A DNA stretch of 34,376 nt, taken from positions 1 to 34,376 of the forward strand of contig JAITSN010000051.1 in the NCBI GenBank assembly GCA_031287715.1, read 5' to 3'. Positions 25,976-34,200 of the stretch are shown piece by piece. The translations under genes were made by a program, and so were the position numbers. Source of the stretch: Mediterranea sp. (in: CFB group bacteria) (GTDB lineage Bacteria > Bacteroidota > Bacteroidia > Bacteroidales > Bacteroidaceae). The notes below the pieces were generated by a model. The model was given only the letters and a program-made list of their open reading frames with translations, made no database searches and was not told the DNA's origin. Position 1 is the first letter of the stretch. Each line of letters opens with the position of its first letter.

Positions 25976-27196
25976 ATGGATCATAATCGGTATACACTGC
26001 GCAACGGGTTGCGCATCATACATCAACCTATCTCGTCGAAGGTGGCCTACTGCGGTTTCGCCATCAATACCGGTGCGCGCGACGAGTTTGCCCACGAGCA
26101 GGGTATGGCTCATTTCGTTGAACATTTGGTATTCAAGGGCACGGAGTTACGAAGTGCCTGGCGCATTCTGAACGGGATGGAAACCGTAGGCGGAGAGATC
26201 AACGCCTATACCAATAAGGAAGAAACGGTGGTTTATTCGGCCTTCCTTGTCGAGCATTTCAACCGGGCCGTCGGCTTGTTGGGCGATATTGTATTTCACT
26301 CCACGTTTCTCGAACCGGAAATCCGCAAAGAGGCCGAGGTGGTTATGGATGAGATCCGCTCGTATGAGGATAATCCGTCGGAATTAATCTTCGACGATTT
26401 CGAAAACCTGATCTTCCGCAACCATTCGCTGGGACACCATATCCTGGGCGACCCCGCGCTTCTGAAAGAATATACAAGGCAGGATGTGCTCAACTTTACT
26501 TCGCGCTACTACCACCCGTCCAACGTTATCTTCTTTGTGCTGGGCGACATCCGTTTCAAACAGGTTGTTTATCAGATAGAGAAGGCGATTGGGGATTTGC
26601 CGGACGTCCGGGTGGATAACAAACGCATTCCCCCTCCGGACTATGTGCAAAGGAGCGAAACGCTGCATAAGGGAACGAGCCAGGCGCATGTTATATTCGG
26701 GTGCCGGGCCTACAGCGCCCTTAGCGAAAAACGTACGGCCCTTTACCTCTTGAACAATATGCTGGGAGGTCCGGGCATGAACAGCAAGCTGAATGTGAGT
26801 TTGCGCGAGCGTCGCGGATTGGTTTACAACGTAGAATCCAACCTGATCTCCTATACAGATACGGGTATTTTCTCCATCTATTTCGGCAGCGATCCCTGCC
26901 AGGCCAAACGCTGCCTCCGGCTCATAGAGAACGAAATGAAAGCGTTGCGTACAAAAAAGTTAACCGAAAGTCAATTGTCGGCTGCCAAGAAACAGTTGAT
27001 CGGACAGATCGGCGTGGCGTCGGACAACAACGAAAACAATGCCCTTTCCATGGCAAAGACATTTTTGCATTACGACAAATGGGAATCACCCGGATCGGTG
27101 TTCAAACGGATAAACGGACTCACAGCGGAACAGCTTCAGGAAACGGCCTGTGAGCTATTTGATCCCGACCGGATGTCTACGCTTATTTATCTCTAA
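25976..27196 (+). CDS. M16-family zinc metallopeptidase (pitrilysin/processing-peptidase-like)
   Basis: The 406-residue protein has the inverted zinc motif HFVEH (H-x-x-E-H) in MAHFVEHLVFKGTE (about 46-59) and the distal glutamate in EPEIRKEAEVVMDEIRSYED (about 105-124), as in the active M16 subunit. LNVSLRERRGLVYNVES near 280 is the second-domain signature (R-x-x-x-G-L-x-Y). It has no signal peptide. Single two-domain M16 proteins of this length are common in Bacteroidota and probably degrade peptides in the cytoplasm. It converges on glsB with a gap of 23 bp. Confidence 0.93.
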   Translation: MDHNRYTLRNGLRIIHQPISSKVAYCGFAINTGARDEFAHEQGMAHFVEHLVFKGTELRSAWRILNGMETVGGEINAYTNKEETVVYSAFLVEHFNRAVGLLGDIVFHSTFLEPEIRKEAEVVMDEIRSYEDNPSELIFDDFENLIFRNHSLGHHILGDPALLKEYTRQDVLNFTSRYYHPSNVIFFVLGDIRFKQVVYQIEKAIGDLPDVRVDNKRIPPPDYVQRSETLHKGTSQAHVIFGCRAYSALSEKRTALYLLNNMLGGPGMNSKLNVSLRERRGLVYNVESNLISYTDTGIFSIYFGSDPCQAKRCLRLIENEMKALRTKKLTESQLSAAKKQLIGQIGVASDNNENNALSMAKTFLHYDKWESPGSVFKRINGLTAEQLQETACELFDPDRMSTLIYL

Positions 27197-27219
27197 CGAA
27201 AAGAGTTGTAACCCCGCAC

Positions 27220-28203
27220 TTACTTCTTATAAAAGACTTTATTCGCCCCTGACGTGATCTTGCAGTCATACGGATCGTTCTTTACAAACGATTCGATATG
27301 GCGCATCCGCTTTTCTTCCATGATCTCGTCCACAGCAATCAATATGCCTGTTTCTTCCACATCTCCGAAGCCATAGTTTATGGCCGTGCCGAACATGCGC
27401 ATGGTGGGGCTTAGGCTCATATACGCATTGACCAACGGGGGGATGTTGAATCCTAATTTACGTATTTCGCTGTTCAAGATCCGGTAGTCTTCTTTAAAAG
27501 TATCCTTGTTGAACAATGTTGCCAGCTTTCCCGGATCGGATTCGATCACCAGCGGGCGCAAAGGCGTGATCAGGTTGTCCTTATCGGCAAAATGTTTCCA
27601 GAGGAAATACAAGATCATATCGCGTCCCTTGGGATGGAAGCTCGGATACATGGTTACTTTGCCGAAGAAATAGTTCACTTCGGGCATCAGCACGGTCAGC
27701 GCCCCCAAGCCGTCCCACAGATTATCGAGCGCAAATAGCGCTTTGCTGCCCAGGCGGGTCGATTGGTATTCAAACGTCACAAACGAGCGGCCCAGCTCTA
27801 TTGTTACCGGCAGGTATTCATTAATAAACCGTTCGGAGAAGCGAAACAAGTGGCCGGTGGCCAGAATAGGGCGCCCCTGTCCGTCAAATTGCACATCGGT
27901 TCCCAAAATATAGCGGTATCCGCCCAGGATGTCTTCCGCTTCGGGATTCCATACGATCAATTGCTTGTAGGGATTCTCCATGGTGTCGTATTCGTCCCAA
28001 TCGTAAGATTTGCCTGTGCCGCCGCCAGCCGCACGAAAGGCGATCTCCCTCAAACGTCCGATCTCCAACATGGTGTTCGGAGAATCCTGGTAGGTAATAA
28101 TGTAAATTTGATTATTACTTTTATTGGTTATACGTAGCCGCTTGTCTTCCGTCAGCTCCGCCTTGATCAGCTCTTTGCTTACCGGTGCGATAATATCTTC
28201 CAT
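27220..28203 (-). CDS. glsB: GNAT-type N-acyltransferase of glycine-lipid synthesis (GlsB/OlsB-like)
   Basis: The 327-residue protein resembles the OlsB/hemolysin-like acyltransferases that put a 3-hydroxy fatty acid onto an amino acid; in Bacteroides GlsB uses glycine. Supporting stretches are GRLREIAFRAAGGGTGKSYD, EDILGGYRYILG, ELGRSFVTFEYQ and PSFHPKGRDMILYFLW. It lies 5 bp after the PlsC-like gene, the same gene pair as glsA/glsB, and the adjacency supports the call strongly. The product, N-acyl glycine, is then O-acylated by GlsA to give the diacyl glycine lipid of the membrane. Glycine specificity is inferred from related organisms. Confidence 0.82.
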   Translation of the reverse strand: MEDIIAPVSKELIKAELTEDKRLRITNKSNNQIYIITYQDSPNTMLEIGRLREIAFRAAGGGTGKSYDWDEYDTMENPYKQLIVWNPEAEDILGGYRYILGTDVQFDGQGRPILATGHLFRFSERFINEYLPVTIELGRSFVTFEYQSTRLGSKALFALDNLWDGLGALTVLMPEVNYFFGKVTMYPSFHPKGRDMILYFLWKHFADKDNLITPLRPLVIESDPGKLATLFNKDTFKEDYRILNSEIRKLGFNIPPLVNAYMSLSPTMRMFGTAINYGFGDVEETGILIAVDEIMEEKRMRHIESFVKNDPYDCKITSGANKVFYKK

Positions 28204-28208
28204 ATCTG

Positions 28209-29057
28209 TTATTTGTCTTGCTCCACTTTCCGGACCCGTTTCAGTTTATATACTTCTTCTTTCACGTATGCTGCCCATCGGGCAGGTGTTTTGGATTGAT
28301 CAAACGTTTGCCAAGGTATAGGTTTGCCAAAAGTGACGGTAAAAGTCTTATGGCGATTTTTAAACATCTCGTCGGCCAGATAAAGCATAGCCAGATTGAA
28401 TTTTATGCCAAGCCGTTTACACAGGTTGGCCAATTTATAGAAAAAATCGGAGTTGCGTCCTTCAAAATAAACCGGAACCACATCTCTTTGCGCTTGAACG
28501 CTTTTTGTTATAAATGTTTTCGACCATTTCAAGTCGCGGATCACCCCTTTTTGCCTGCGCGAACACAATCCCGCCGGAAACATGATCAGCTGGTTGTCCG
28601 ACTTAAACCCTGCTTCCACCATCATCGGGAAATCTTTGCCCTGTTTACCTGTTTTATTAATAGGTATGCACAAAGGCGCCAGCCCTTTGAGATTCATCAG
28701 TAAATCGTTCACCAAGTATTTCACTTTGCCGTTGTAATGGTTGCCAAGAACATATCCGATTGCGACGCCGTCCTGTCCGCCAAGCGGATGATTGGATACG
28801 AAGGTGAACAAACCCTCTTTCGGAAGGTTTTCCAATCCTTCGGCTTCTATCTTCGTGTCTAAGAAATCCAGCGATGCTTTAAGGAAATCTACGCCGACTT
28901 TGTCTTTCGCGTCTTTCAAAAATACGTTGATCTCCTCCTGATGAATGATCCGCTTCAGATAAGAGACGATGAATCTTGGAATATACGCGTAGTACTTCGG
29001 GGCTTTTTCCCGAAGTATCCTATCCACATCAATCAAGAATAAAGAGTCGTCTGTCAT
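28209..29057 (-). CDS. glsA: PlsC-like O-acyltransferase of glycine-lipid synthesis (GlsA-like)
   Basis: The 282-residue protein belongs to the 1-acylglycerol-phosphate acyltransferase superfamily. FVSNHPLGGQDGVAIG carries the catalytic His and Asp, with five residues between them rather than the usual four, as in the hemolysin-like subgroup. LIMFPAGLCSRRQKG is the substrate-binding motif and VVPVYFEGRNS a later conserved block. It should O-acylate the N-acyl amino acid made by GlsB. The frame extends to ATG 29141, but the -7 element at 29088-29081 places transcription start near 29073, so ATG 29057 (MTDDSLFLIDVDRIL) is chosen. Confidence 0.83.
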   Translation of the reverse strand: MTDDSLFLIDVDRILREKAPKYYAYIPRFIVSYLKRIIHQEEINVFLKDAKDKVGVDFLKASLDFLDTKIEAEGLENLPKEGLFTFVSNHPLGGQDGVAIGYVLGNHYNGKVKYLVNDLLMNLKGLAPLCIPINKTGKQGKDFPMMVEAGFKSDNQLIMFPAGLCSRRQKGVIRDLKWSKTFITKSVQAQRDVVPVYFEGRNSDFFYKLANLCKRLGIKFNLAMLYLADEMFKNRHKTFTVTFGKPIPWQTFDQSKTPARWAAYVKEEVYKLKRVRKVEQDK

Positions 29058-29080
29058 CCTTTTTTTTAAAAACGATTCTG

Positions 29081-29088
29081 CAAAATTA
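29081..29088 (-). promoter_or_regulatory. -7 element of the glsA-glsB operon
   Basis: TAATTTTG on the minus strand fits TAnnTTTG, 23 bases upstream of ATG 29057. It lies inside the longer open frame and thereby decides the start. Confidence 0.65.
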
Positions 29089-29180
29089 AGCGATTTTTGA
29101 TTTATTGCAAGAAAAAGAATAAAATTCCCGTGTGAACGCATCTTTCAAGTACCCACGCCAAGGAGGACGATTAAGCAGCA

Positions 29181-29339
29181 GTGTTCAAAGCCCGCATGGA
29201 ATTTCGCGCGCTCAAGAAGAGCTATACCAAGGAACACAAGGAAAACATGGAGAGCGAAAGCCACATCAAACAGTTTGACGAGGCTTCAACTTTTCTAGAA
29301 ATGCCATCAAATAGTTTGATGGGGCTTTTACTTTTATAG
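29181..29339 (+). CDS. Doubtful short ORF running into array B
   Basis: A GTG at 29181 opens a 52-codon frame (VFKARMEFRALKKSYTKEHK...) that ends within the tandem array. An AAGGAGG stretch at 29159-29165 lies upstream, unusual for this lineage, but the spacing (15 bases) is long. The first 28 residues look protein-like and charged, while the rest is repeat sequence. It may be the remnant of a gene cut off by the array, or chance. Confidence 0.25.
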   Translation: MFKARMEFRALKKSYTKEHKENMESESHIKQFDEASTFLEMPSNSLMGLLLL

Positions 29340-29804
29340 AAATACCATCAAACTGTTTGACGAGGCTTCAACTTTTCTGGAAATGCTGTCAAACTGTTTG
29401 ACGAGGCTTCAACTTTTCTGGAAATGCCATCAAACAGTTTGATGAGGCTTCAATTTTTCTGGAAATGCCATCAAACAGTTTGATGAGGCTTCAACTTTTC
29501 TGGAAATGCCATCAAACAGTTTGACGAGGCTTCAACTTTTCTGGAAATGCCATCAAATAGTTTGACGAGGCTTCAACTTTTCTGGAAATGCCGTCAAACT
29601 GTTTGACGAGGCTTCAACTTTTCTGGAAATGTCGTCAAACTGTTTGACGAGGCTTCAACTTTTCTGGAAATGCCGTCAAACTGTTTGACGAGGCTTCAAC
29701 TTTTCTGGAAATGCCGTCAAACTATTTGACGAGGCTTCAACTTTTCTGGAAGTAACGTCAAACTATTTGACGAGGATCAAACTTTTGTAGAAATGCCATC
29801 AAAC
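29264..29804 (+). repeat. 41-bp tandem repeat array B, 13 units with covarying palindromes
   Basis: Units start at the GAGGCTT box at 29280 and every 41 bases after it, through 29772, with no indels. A consensus half reads gaggcttcaacttttctgga and the other half holds the palindrome (c/g)tcaaaCNGtttga(c/g). When the left arm is catc the right is usually gatg, and when it is cgtc the right is gacg; the remaining combinations make G-T wobbles. The centre varies among cag, ctg, tag and cta. The last unit is degenerate. There are no unique spacers and no cas genes. The array is in the divergent gap between glsA and the 29915 gene. Confidence 0.96.
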
Positions 29805-29914
29805 AATAAAATAGTATAAAAAATAAAAATAAAGTCGCATCTTTGCTGAAAATATCAGGAAAGTTTAAAAATAACACCTAACTTACGCCAATCATTGAAT
29901 ATCAAGTACTCAAG
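29805..29914 (+). promoter_or_regulatory. Probable promoter region of the 29915 gene
   Basis: CATCTTTG at 29838-29845 is one mismatch from TAnnTTTG. The stretch between it and the array is very AT-rich (ataaaatagtataaaaaata). The leader would be about 60 bases. Confidence 0.4.
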
Positions 29915-30739
29915 ATGATGAAAAAAGAAAATAAAATATTCAGGTTCTATAAATTAAGGCTCTCGGATTCGATTGAGATGGCGCATCTTATTTTTAATAA
30001 CGCATTGCCGCCCGCCAAAGCGCAAGCCCTTGGAATAGGCAAGCCTTATAACGACGCAAAAGCCTCTTTTAACAAGCTGGAAGGCATCTTCCGGCGCAAT
30101 CCGGCGCTGCTGGAGACCGAAGAGCTGGTTGAGATCATTGCCAAGAGCCGGCGGAAAATGTCCCTGCTCAAAAGCATGTTTAAAGAAGCGCTGGCCAACG
30201 CAAAAAAAGAGGATCTGAAGGCGGCAAGGGTGCTGGAAAACGTGGCGAATCCCTATCTGAAAACAATATACGACGACACGCAATTCGCCTTGGCCGCCAA
30301 CGCCATAAAAATGACCAACGCCCTGCGGGAGCCTGAAAATCTGCCGTATTTAAGGCAACTTGAAATGGAAAGCATCGTTGACGAAATTGCCGGCTTGGTC
30401 AACGAAGCCAACGATAAGATATATGCGCGCGGCGAAGAAAAAGCACACCGGAAGCAGATAGGAAATGCCACCAATATGCGCCGGAAACTCGAAAAACAAC
30501 TCCACTTCCTGATCTACTACTTCATCCCGGTGCACTACGCGGAGGCCGACGGAGCACAAGCCGCCATGTTTGAACGTACCATCATGGACATCAACGGAGT
30601 GCTCAATAGTTTCCGCCATCTCATCTCAGGCAACAATAGATCCGGCAGCGAGCCGGATGACAACAACGACGCATCCGAAAACAGCGGAACGCCCCCCGCA
30701 GAAGACCCAAGCGAGGGCATTACCGGCCCCGATGCGTGA
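29915..30739 (+). CDS. Helical protein of unknown function with acidic C-terminal tail
   Basis: The 274-residue protein has no signal peptide or membrane segment. Residues 1-235 are predicted to be mostly helical (KLEGIFRRNPALLETEELVE, RRKMSLLKSMFKEALANAKK), and the last 40 are low-complexity and acidic (SEPDDNNDASENSGTPPAED). Its general pattern recalls Bacteroidales DUF6261-type proteins, but I cannot confirm that without a profile search. It starts at tandem ATGs (29915 and 29918). It follows array B and precedes the inverted-repeat element, so it stands alone in a repeat-rich segment. Confidence 0.75.
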   Translation: MMKKENKIFRFYKLRLSDSIEMAHLIFNNALPPAKAQALGIGKPYNDAKASFNKLEGIFRRNPALLETEELVEIIAKSRRKMSLLKSMFKEALANAKKEDLKAARVLENVANPYLKTIYDDTQFALAANAIKMTNALREPENLPYLRQLEMESIVDEIAGLVNEANDKIYARGEEKAHRKQIGNATNMRRKLEKQLHFLIYYFIPVHYAEADGAQAAMFERTIMDINGVLNSFRHLISGNNRSGSEPDDNNDASENSGTPPAEDPSEGITGPDA

Positions 30740-30775
30740 CTAAAGCCTCATATCAGCCCTCTTTTTTTTAAAAAC

Positions 30776-30814
30776 GCGATCTGTTCCCGTAAAAAATACC
30801 GTTGAGCAGATCGC
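30776..30814 (+). terminator. Possible terminator hairpin after the 29915 gene
   Basis: gcgatctg (30776-30783) pairs with cagatcgc (30807-30814) across a 23-base loop; a T-run at 30761-30769 precedes it and ttcgttt follows. The U-run is poor, so this is a weak call. Confidence 0.4.
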
Positions 30815-30827
30815 TTCGTTTGTCGTT

Positions 30828-30843
30828 CCTAATATATATTAGG
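30828..30843. repeat. Perfect 16-bp palindrome CCTAATATATATTAGG
   Basis: The sequence equals its own reverse complement. It lies 14 bases left of the inverted-repeat element and could be an operator or part of the element's flank. Confidence 0.7.
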
Positions 30844-30857
30844 TAGGCGTGTGTTTT

Positions 30858-31084
30858 AAAGTGGCTCATTAAACGTTGGTTTAATGAGCGGGAGGTGCAG
30901 CGTCGTCGCAGTCTCTGTTTAAAACCTCAAAAAGATCATTTTTTAGATCGAAGGACGGAACCGGGAAGGCCGATTAACAAGGAAGATACGGGTAATCGTG
31001 AAAATTGGTTATTATAAAGTTTGCATTATTGGTTAATAGGTGTATTTTTGTGTGTCATTAAACCAACGTTTAATGAGCCACTTT
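30858..31084. repeat. 227-bp element with 30-bp perfect inverted repeats
   Basis: 30858-30887 is the exact inverted copy of 31055-31084. Each end also folds on itself, since CATTAAACgttgGTTTAATG is a hairpin with an 8-bp stem. The 167-bp interior encodes no protein but contains the susC promoter. No target duplication is visible on the flanks. This could be a non-autonomous transposable element (MITE) or a pair of operators. Confidence 0.85.
31020..31050 (+). promoter_or_regulatory. Promoter of the susC-like gene
   Basis: TTTG (31020-31023), a 19-base spacer and TATTTTTG (31043-31050) are a full consensus match. Transcription should begin near 31057, at the first bases of the right inverted repeat. 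Confidence 0.8.
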
Positions 31085-31242
31085 GGAGGAAAGCAACGCG
31101 AGTATAAACCTTTTAAAAGCAAAAATTATGAAGAATACAAGCCTATAAACACAAGGGGAAAGCAGCCGGACAGTGGTTTCTATAGTATATCCGGCTAAAT
31201 GTGAAAAAACAAATTTCAGTAACAATAATCAAGTATGAAAGT
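31085..31242 (+). other. Leader region of the susC-like gene
   Basis: The leader of about 185 bases begins with the transcribed inverted repeat. It includes a 7-bp stem agccgga/tccggct (31164-31170, 31190-31196) and a six-codon open frame MKNTSL (31128-31148) of doubtful meaning. Confidence 0.5.
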
Positions 31243-34200
31243 ATGAAAAAAAGACAGAAGAAGGTCTATTTTCTCTCCTTATTTATTAGCATTTTTTTGC
31301 TAATGACGGAAGGTATCATGTTTCCGCTTCATGCGAATGATCTCCGTAATGAAAAACAGACCGTGCAGGCAACAGATGCTGTGCAACAGCAACAGCGACG
31401 GACAATCAAGGGTGTAGTAACCGCTTCGGACGACAAGGCACCGGTCGTCGGAGCCAATGTGTGGCTACAAAATACCTCTACGGGTGCTATCACCGACTTG
31501 GACGGCAACTATTCCATCAATGTCGAAGGCAGCGGCGGAGTGTTGATCTTTAGTTTTATGGGCTACAAAAAAACAGAAGTAACCATAGGCAGCCAGACGG
31601 TAATAAACGTGGTGCTGGAACCGGACGCGCAACAAATAGGCGAAGTTGTGGTCGTGGGCTACGGTAGCCAAAAGAAAGAAAGCGTTGTGGGTGCAATCTC
31701 CACGCTCGATGCCACAAAATTGAAGGTGCCGGGCGCATCCATCTCCAGCGTACTGGCCGGACAGCTGGCCGGTATCGTGGCTGTACAGCGCTCCGGCGAG
31801 CCGGGCAAGAACAGCGCGGCCGACTTCTATATCCGTGGGGTATCGTCTTTTAAGGGAACCACGACGCCCTTGGTATTGATAGACGGTATAGAACGCGACA
31901 TTGACCTGGTAGACACGGACGACATCGCTTCGTTCTCCATCCTGAAAGACGCCTCGGCATCGGCCGTATACGGCGTGCGCGGCGCCAACGGCGTTATCCT
32001 GATCACCACCAAGAAAGGGCTGGAAGGCAAGCCGGCTATCAAAGTGAGAGCGGAAATGGGATTCACCGCGCCCACAAAAATGGTGAGCATGGTAAACTCG
32101 GCGCAATGGGCGGAGCTGTACAACGAAGCCACCGGCCGCCAGATCTATTCGCAGACAGAGATTGACAAATACCGCTCCGGCGCAGACCCGGACTTGTATC
32201 CCAATGTGCAATGGACACAAGACCTGTTCAAGGATATGGCCACCAACCAGCGGATCAACCTCAACCTGACCGGCGGCGGCGAAATAGCCACCTACTATAT
32301 CTCCGGATCGTACTACAACGAAGGTTCTATTTATAAAAGCGCCGGAAACCTTTATGGATACGACCCGTCGATCAACTACAATAAATATAACTTCCGCGCC
32401 AATGTAGACCTGACGGTGACCAAAAGCACGAAGCTGAACGTCAACCTGTCCAACATCTACGAAAAGGCGATGGGGCCGGGCAGCAGCAGCGATGCCGACA
32501 ACATCTGGGGCTACGCCTTTCATACCTCACCGAACGCTTTCCCGCTGTACTATTCCGACGGCACGATTTCAGGGCCGTCAACCAATTCGGGTTACAACCC
32601 CTACAACCTGATGGTGCATAGCGGATACCACGAACAGTTCTGGAATTCCGCCCAGGCCCTGATCGGCATCACGCAGGATTTCGGCAAGGTGTGGAAACCG
32701 TTGGACGGGCTGACAGCCAACCTCAAATTTTCGTGGGATGCCTGGAACACCAGCACACAGTTCCGTACGAAAAGTGTAAGCTGGTACCACGAGAGAGGAC
32801 GGGATGCAACAGGCAAGCTGCTCTTCGACGACAATAACGGCGACGACGTATGGGATCCGGTAGTGACCGGCAGCAACGAACTCAATTATTCCCGGGAAAC
32901 CAACGGAACCATGACAACCTATCTGGAAGGCTCGCTGACCTACAACCGCCTGTTCAACGATATACACCGGATCGGAGGGCTTTTCCTCTACAATCATAAA
33001 ATATTGAACCGGACGCAGGACGACGACAAATACAACTCACTGCCTTATAAAAGCCAGGGAATTGCAGGGCGCGTAACGTATGGCTTCAAAGACACCTACC
33101 TGGCAGAATTTAACATGGGGTATACCGGTTCCGAAAAGTTCGCCCCCGGGCACCGCTTCGGATTCTTCCCCGCAGGCGCCATCGGCTGGGTACTTTCCAA
33201 CGAAAGCTGGTTCGAGCCGGCGCTCAAAACAGTCAATCTGCTGAAGCTGAAAGGCTCTTATGGCTTGGTAGGTAACGACGACATCGGTGGCGCACGCCGC
33301 TGGATGTACGAACCTTCCATCGCTAACAACGAGGGCCAATACTTTTTCAACTATGGCAAGACCGGCAACCAGGGAGGTACCGGTATCCGCGTAGGTGAAG
33401 TGGAAAACCTCTATGTGTCGTGGGAAAAAGCCTACAAATTAAATATCGGTCTGGAACTTGGCCTGTTTGACAAACTGAAGATCCAGGCAGACTACTTCCG
33501 CGAAGAACGCGAAGGCATATTCCTGCAACGTTCGGGATTGCCCGCGCTGGCAGGTATTCAAACCATACCGTATGTCAATATCGGGGCGACGATCAACCAA
33601 GGGTTTGACGGGTCGGCCGAATACGAACAGAAAATAGGCGACGTCTTCCTTACCGCCCGCGCCAACCTGACCTACAACCGCAACAAACTGCTCAACAACG
33701 ACGAGCCGGATTGGGAATACAAGTACCAGAACCTCATCGGCAAATCGTTCGGTGAAGACGGCGCCATGCACCCCTTCGGATTGATTGCGCTGGGGATATT
33801 CGAAAGCCAGGAAGAAATCGACAACAGTCCTTTTCAAAACTATGGCGCCTACCGCGTGGGTGACCTCAAGTACCAGGATGTGAACGGCGACGGAACTGTC
33901 GACGCCCAGGACCGGGTGGCCATCGGCTACACCAACCTGCCCGAGATCGTTTACGGCTTTGGCGCCACAGCCCAATGGAAAGGCTTCGATCTGAACTTAT
34001 TCTTCCAGGGAGTGGGCCATAGCAGCTTCTTCTTGAGCGGAAGTTCGGTACGCTCGCCCTTCTCGTCCGGTAATATGGAACGCAGCGGCTTGAACGCCGA
34101 TTTGTACGACCATGTGTGGAAAACTACCAATACGGCGGAACAGAATAAGCTGGCAACCTACCCCCGCCTGAGTGGAAGCAGCGGCGACGCTGGTGCATCG

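Noticed and set aside
31128..31148. Six-codon leader peptide (MKNTSL) before the susC-like gene
   Set aside because: Too short and without a visible ribosome site or attenuator arrangement to call; mentioned only as part of the leader.
31465..32523. Long minus-strand open frame of 352 codons
   Set aside because: It is the antisense shadow of the susC-like gene, whose plus-strand frame has clear domains.
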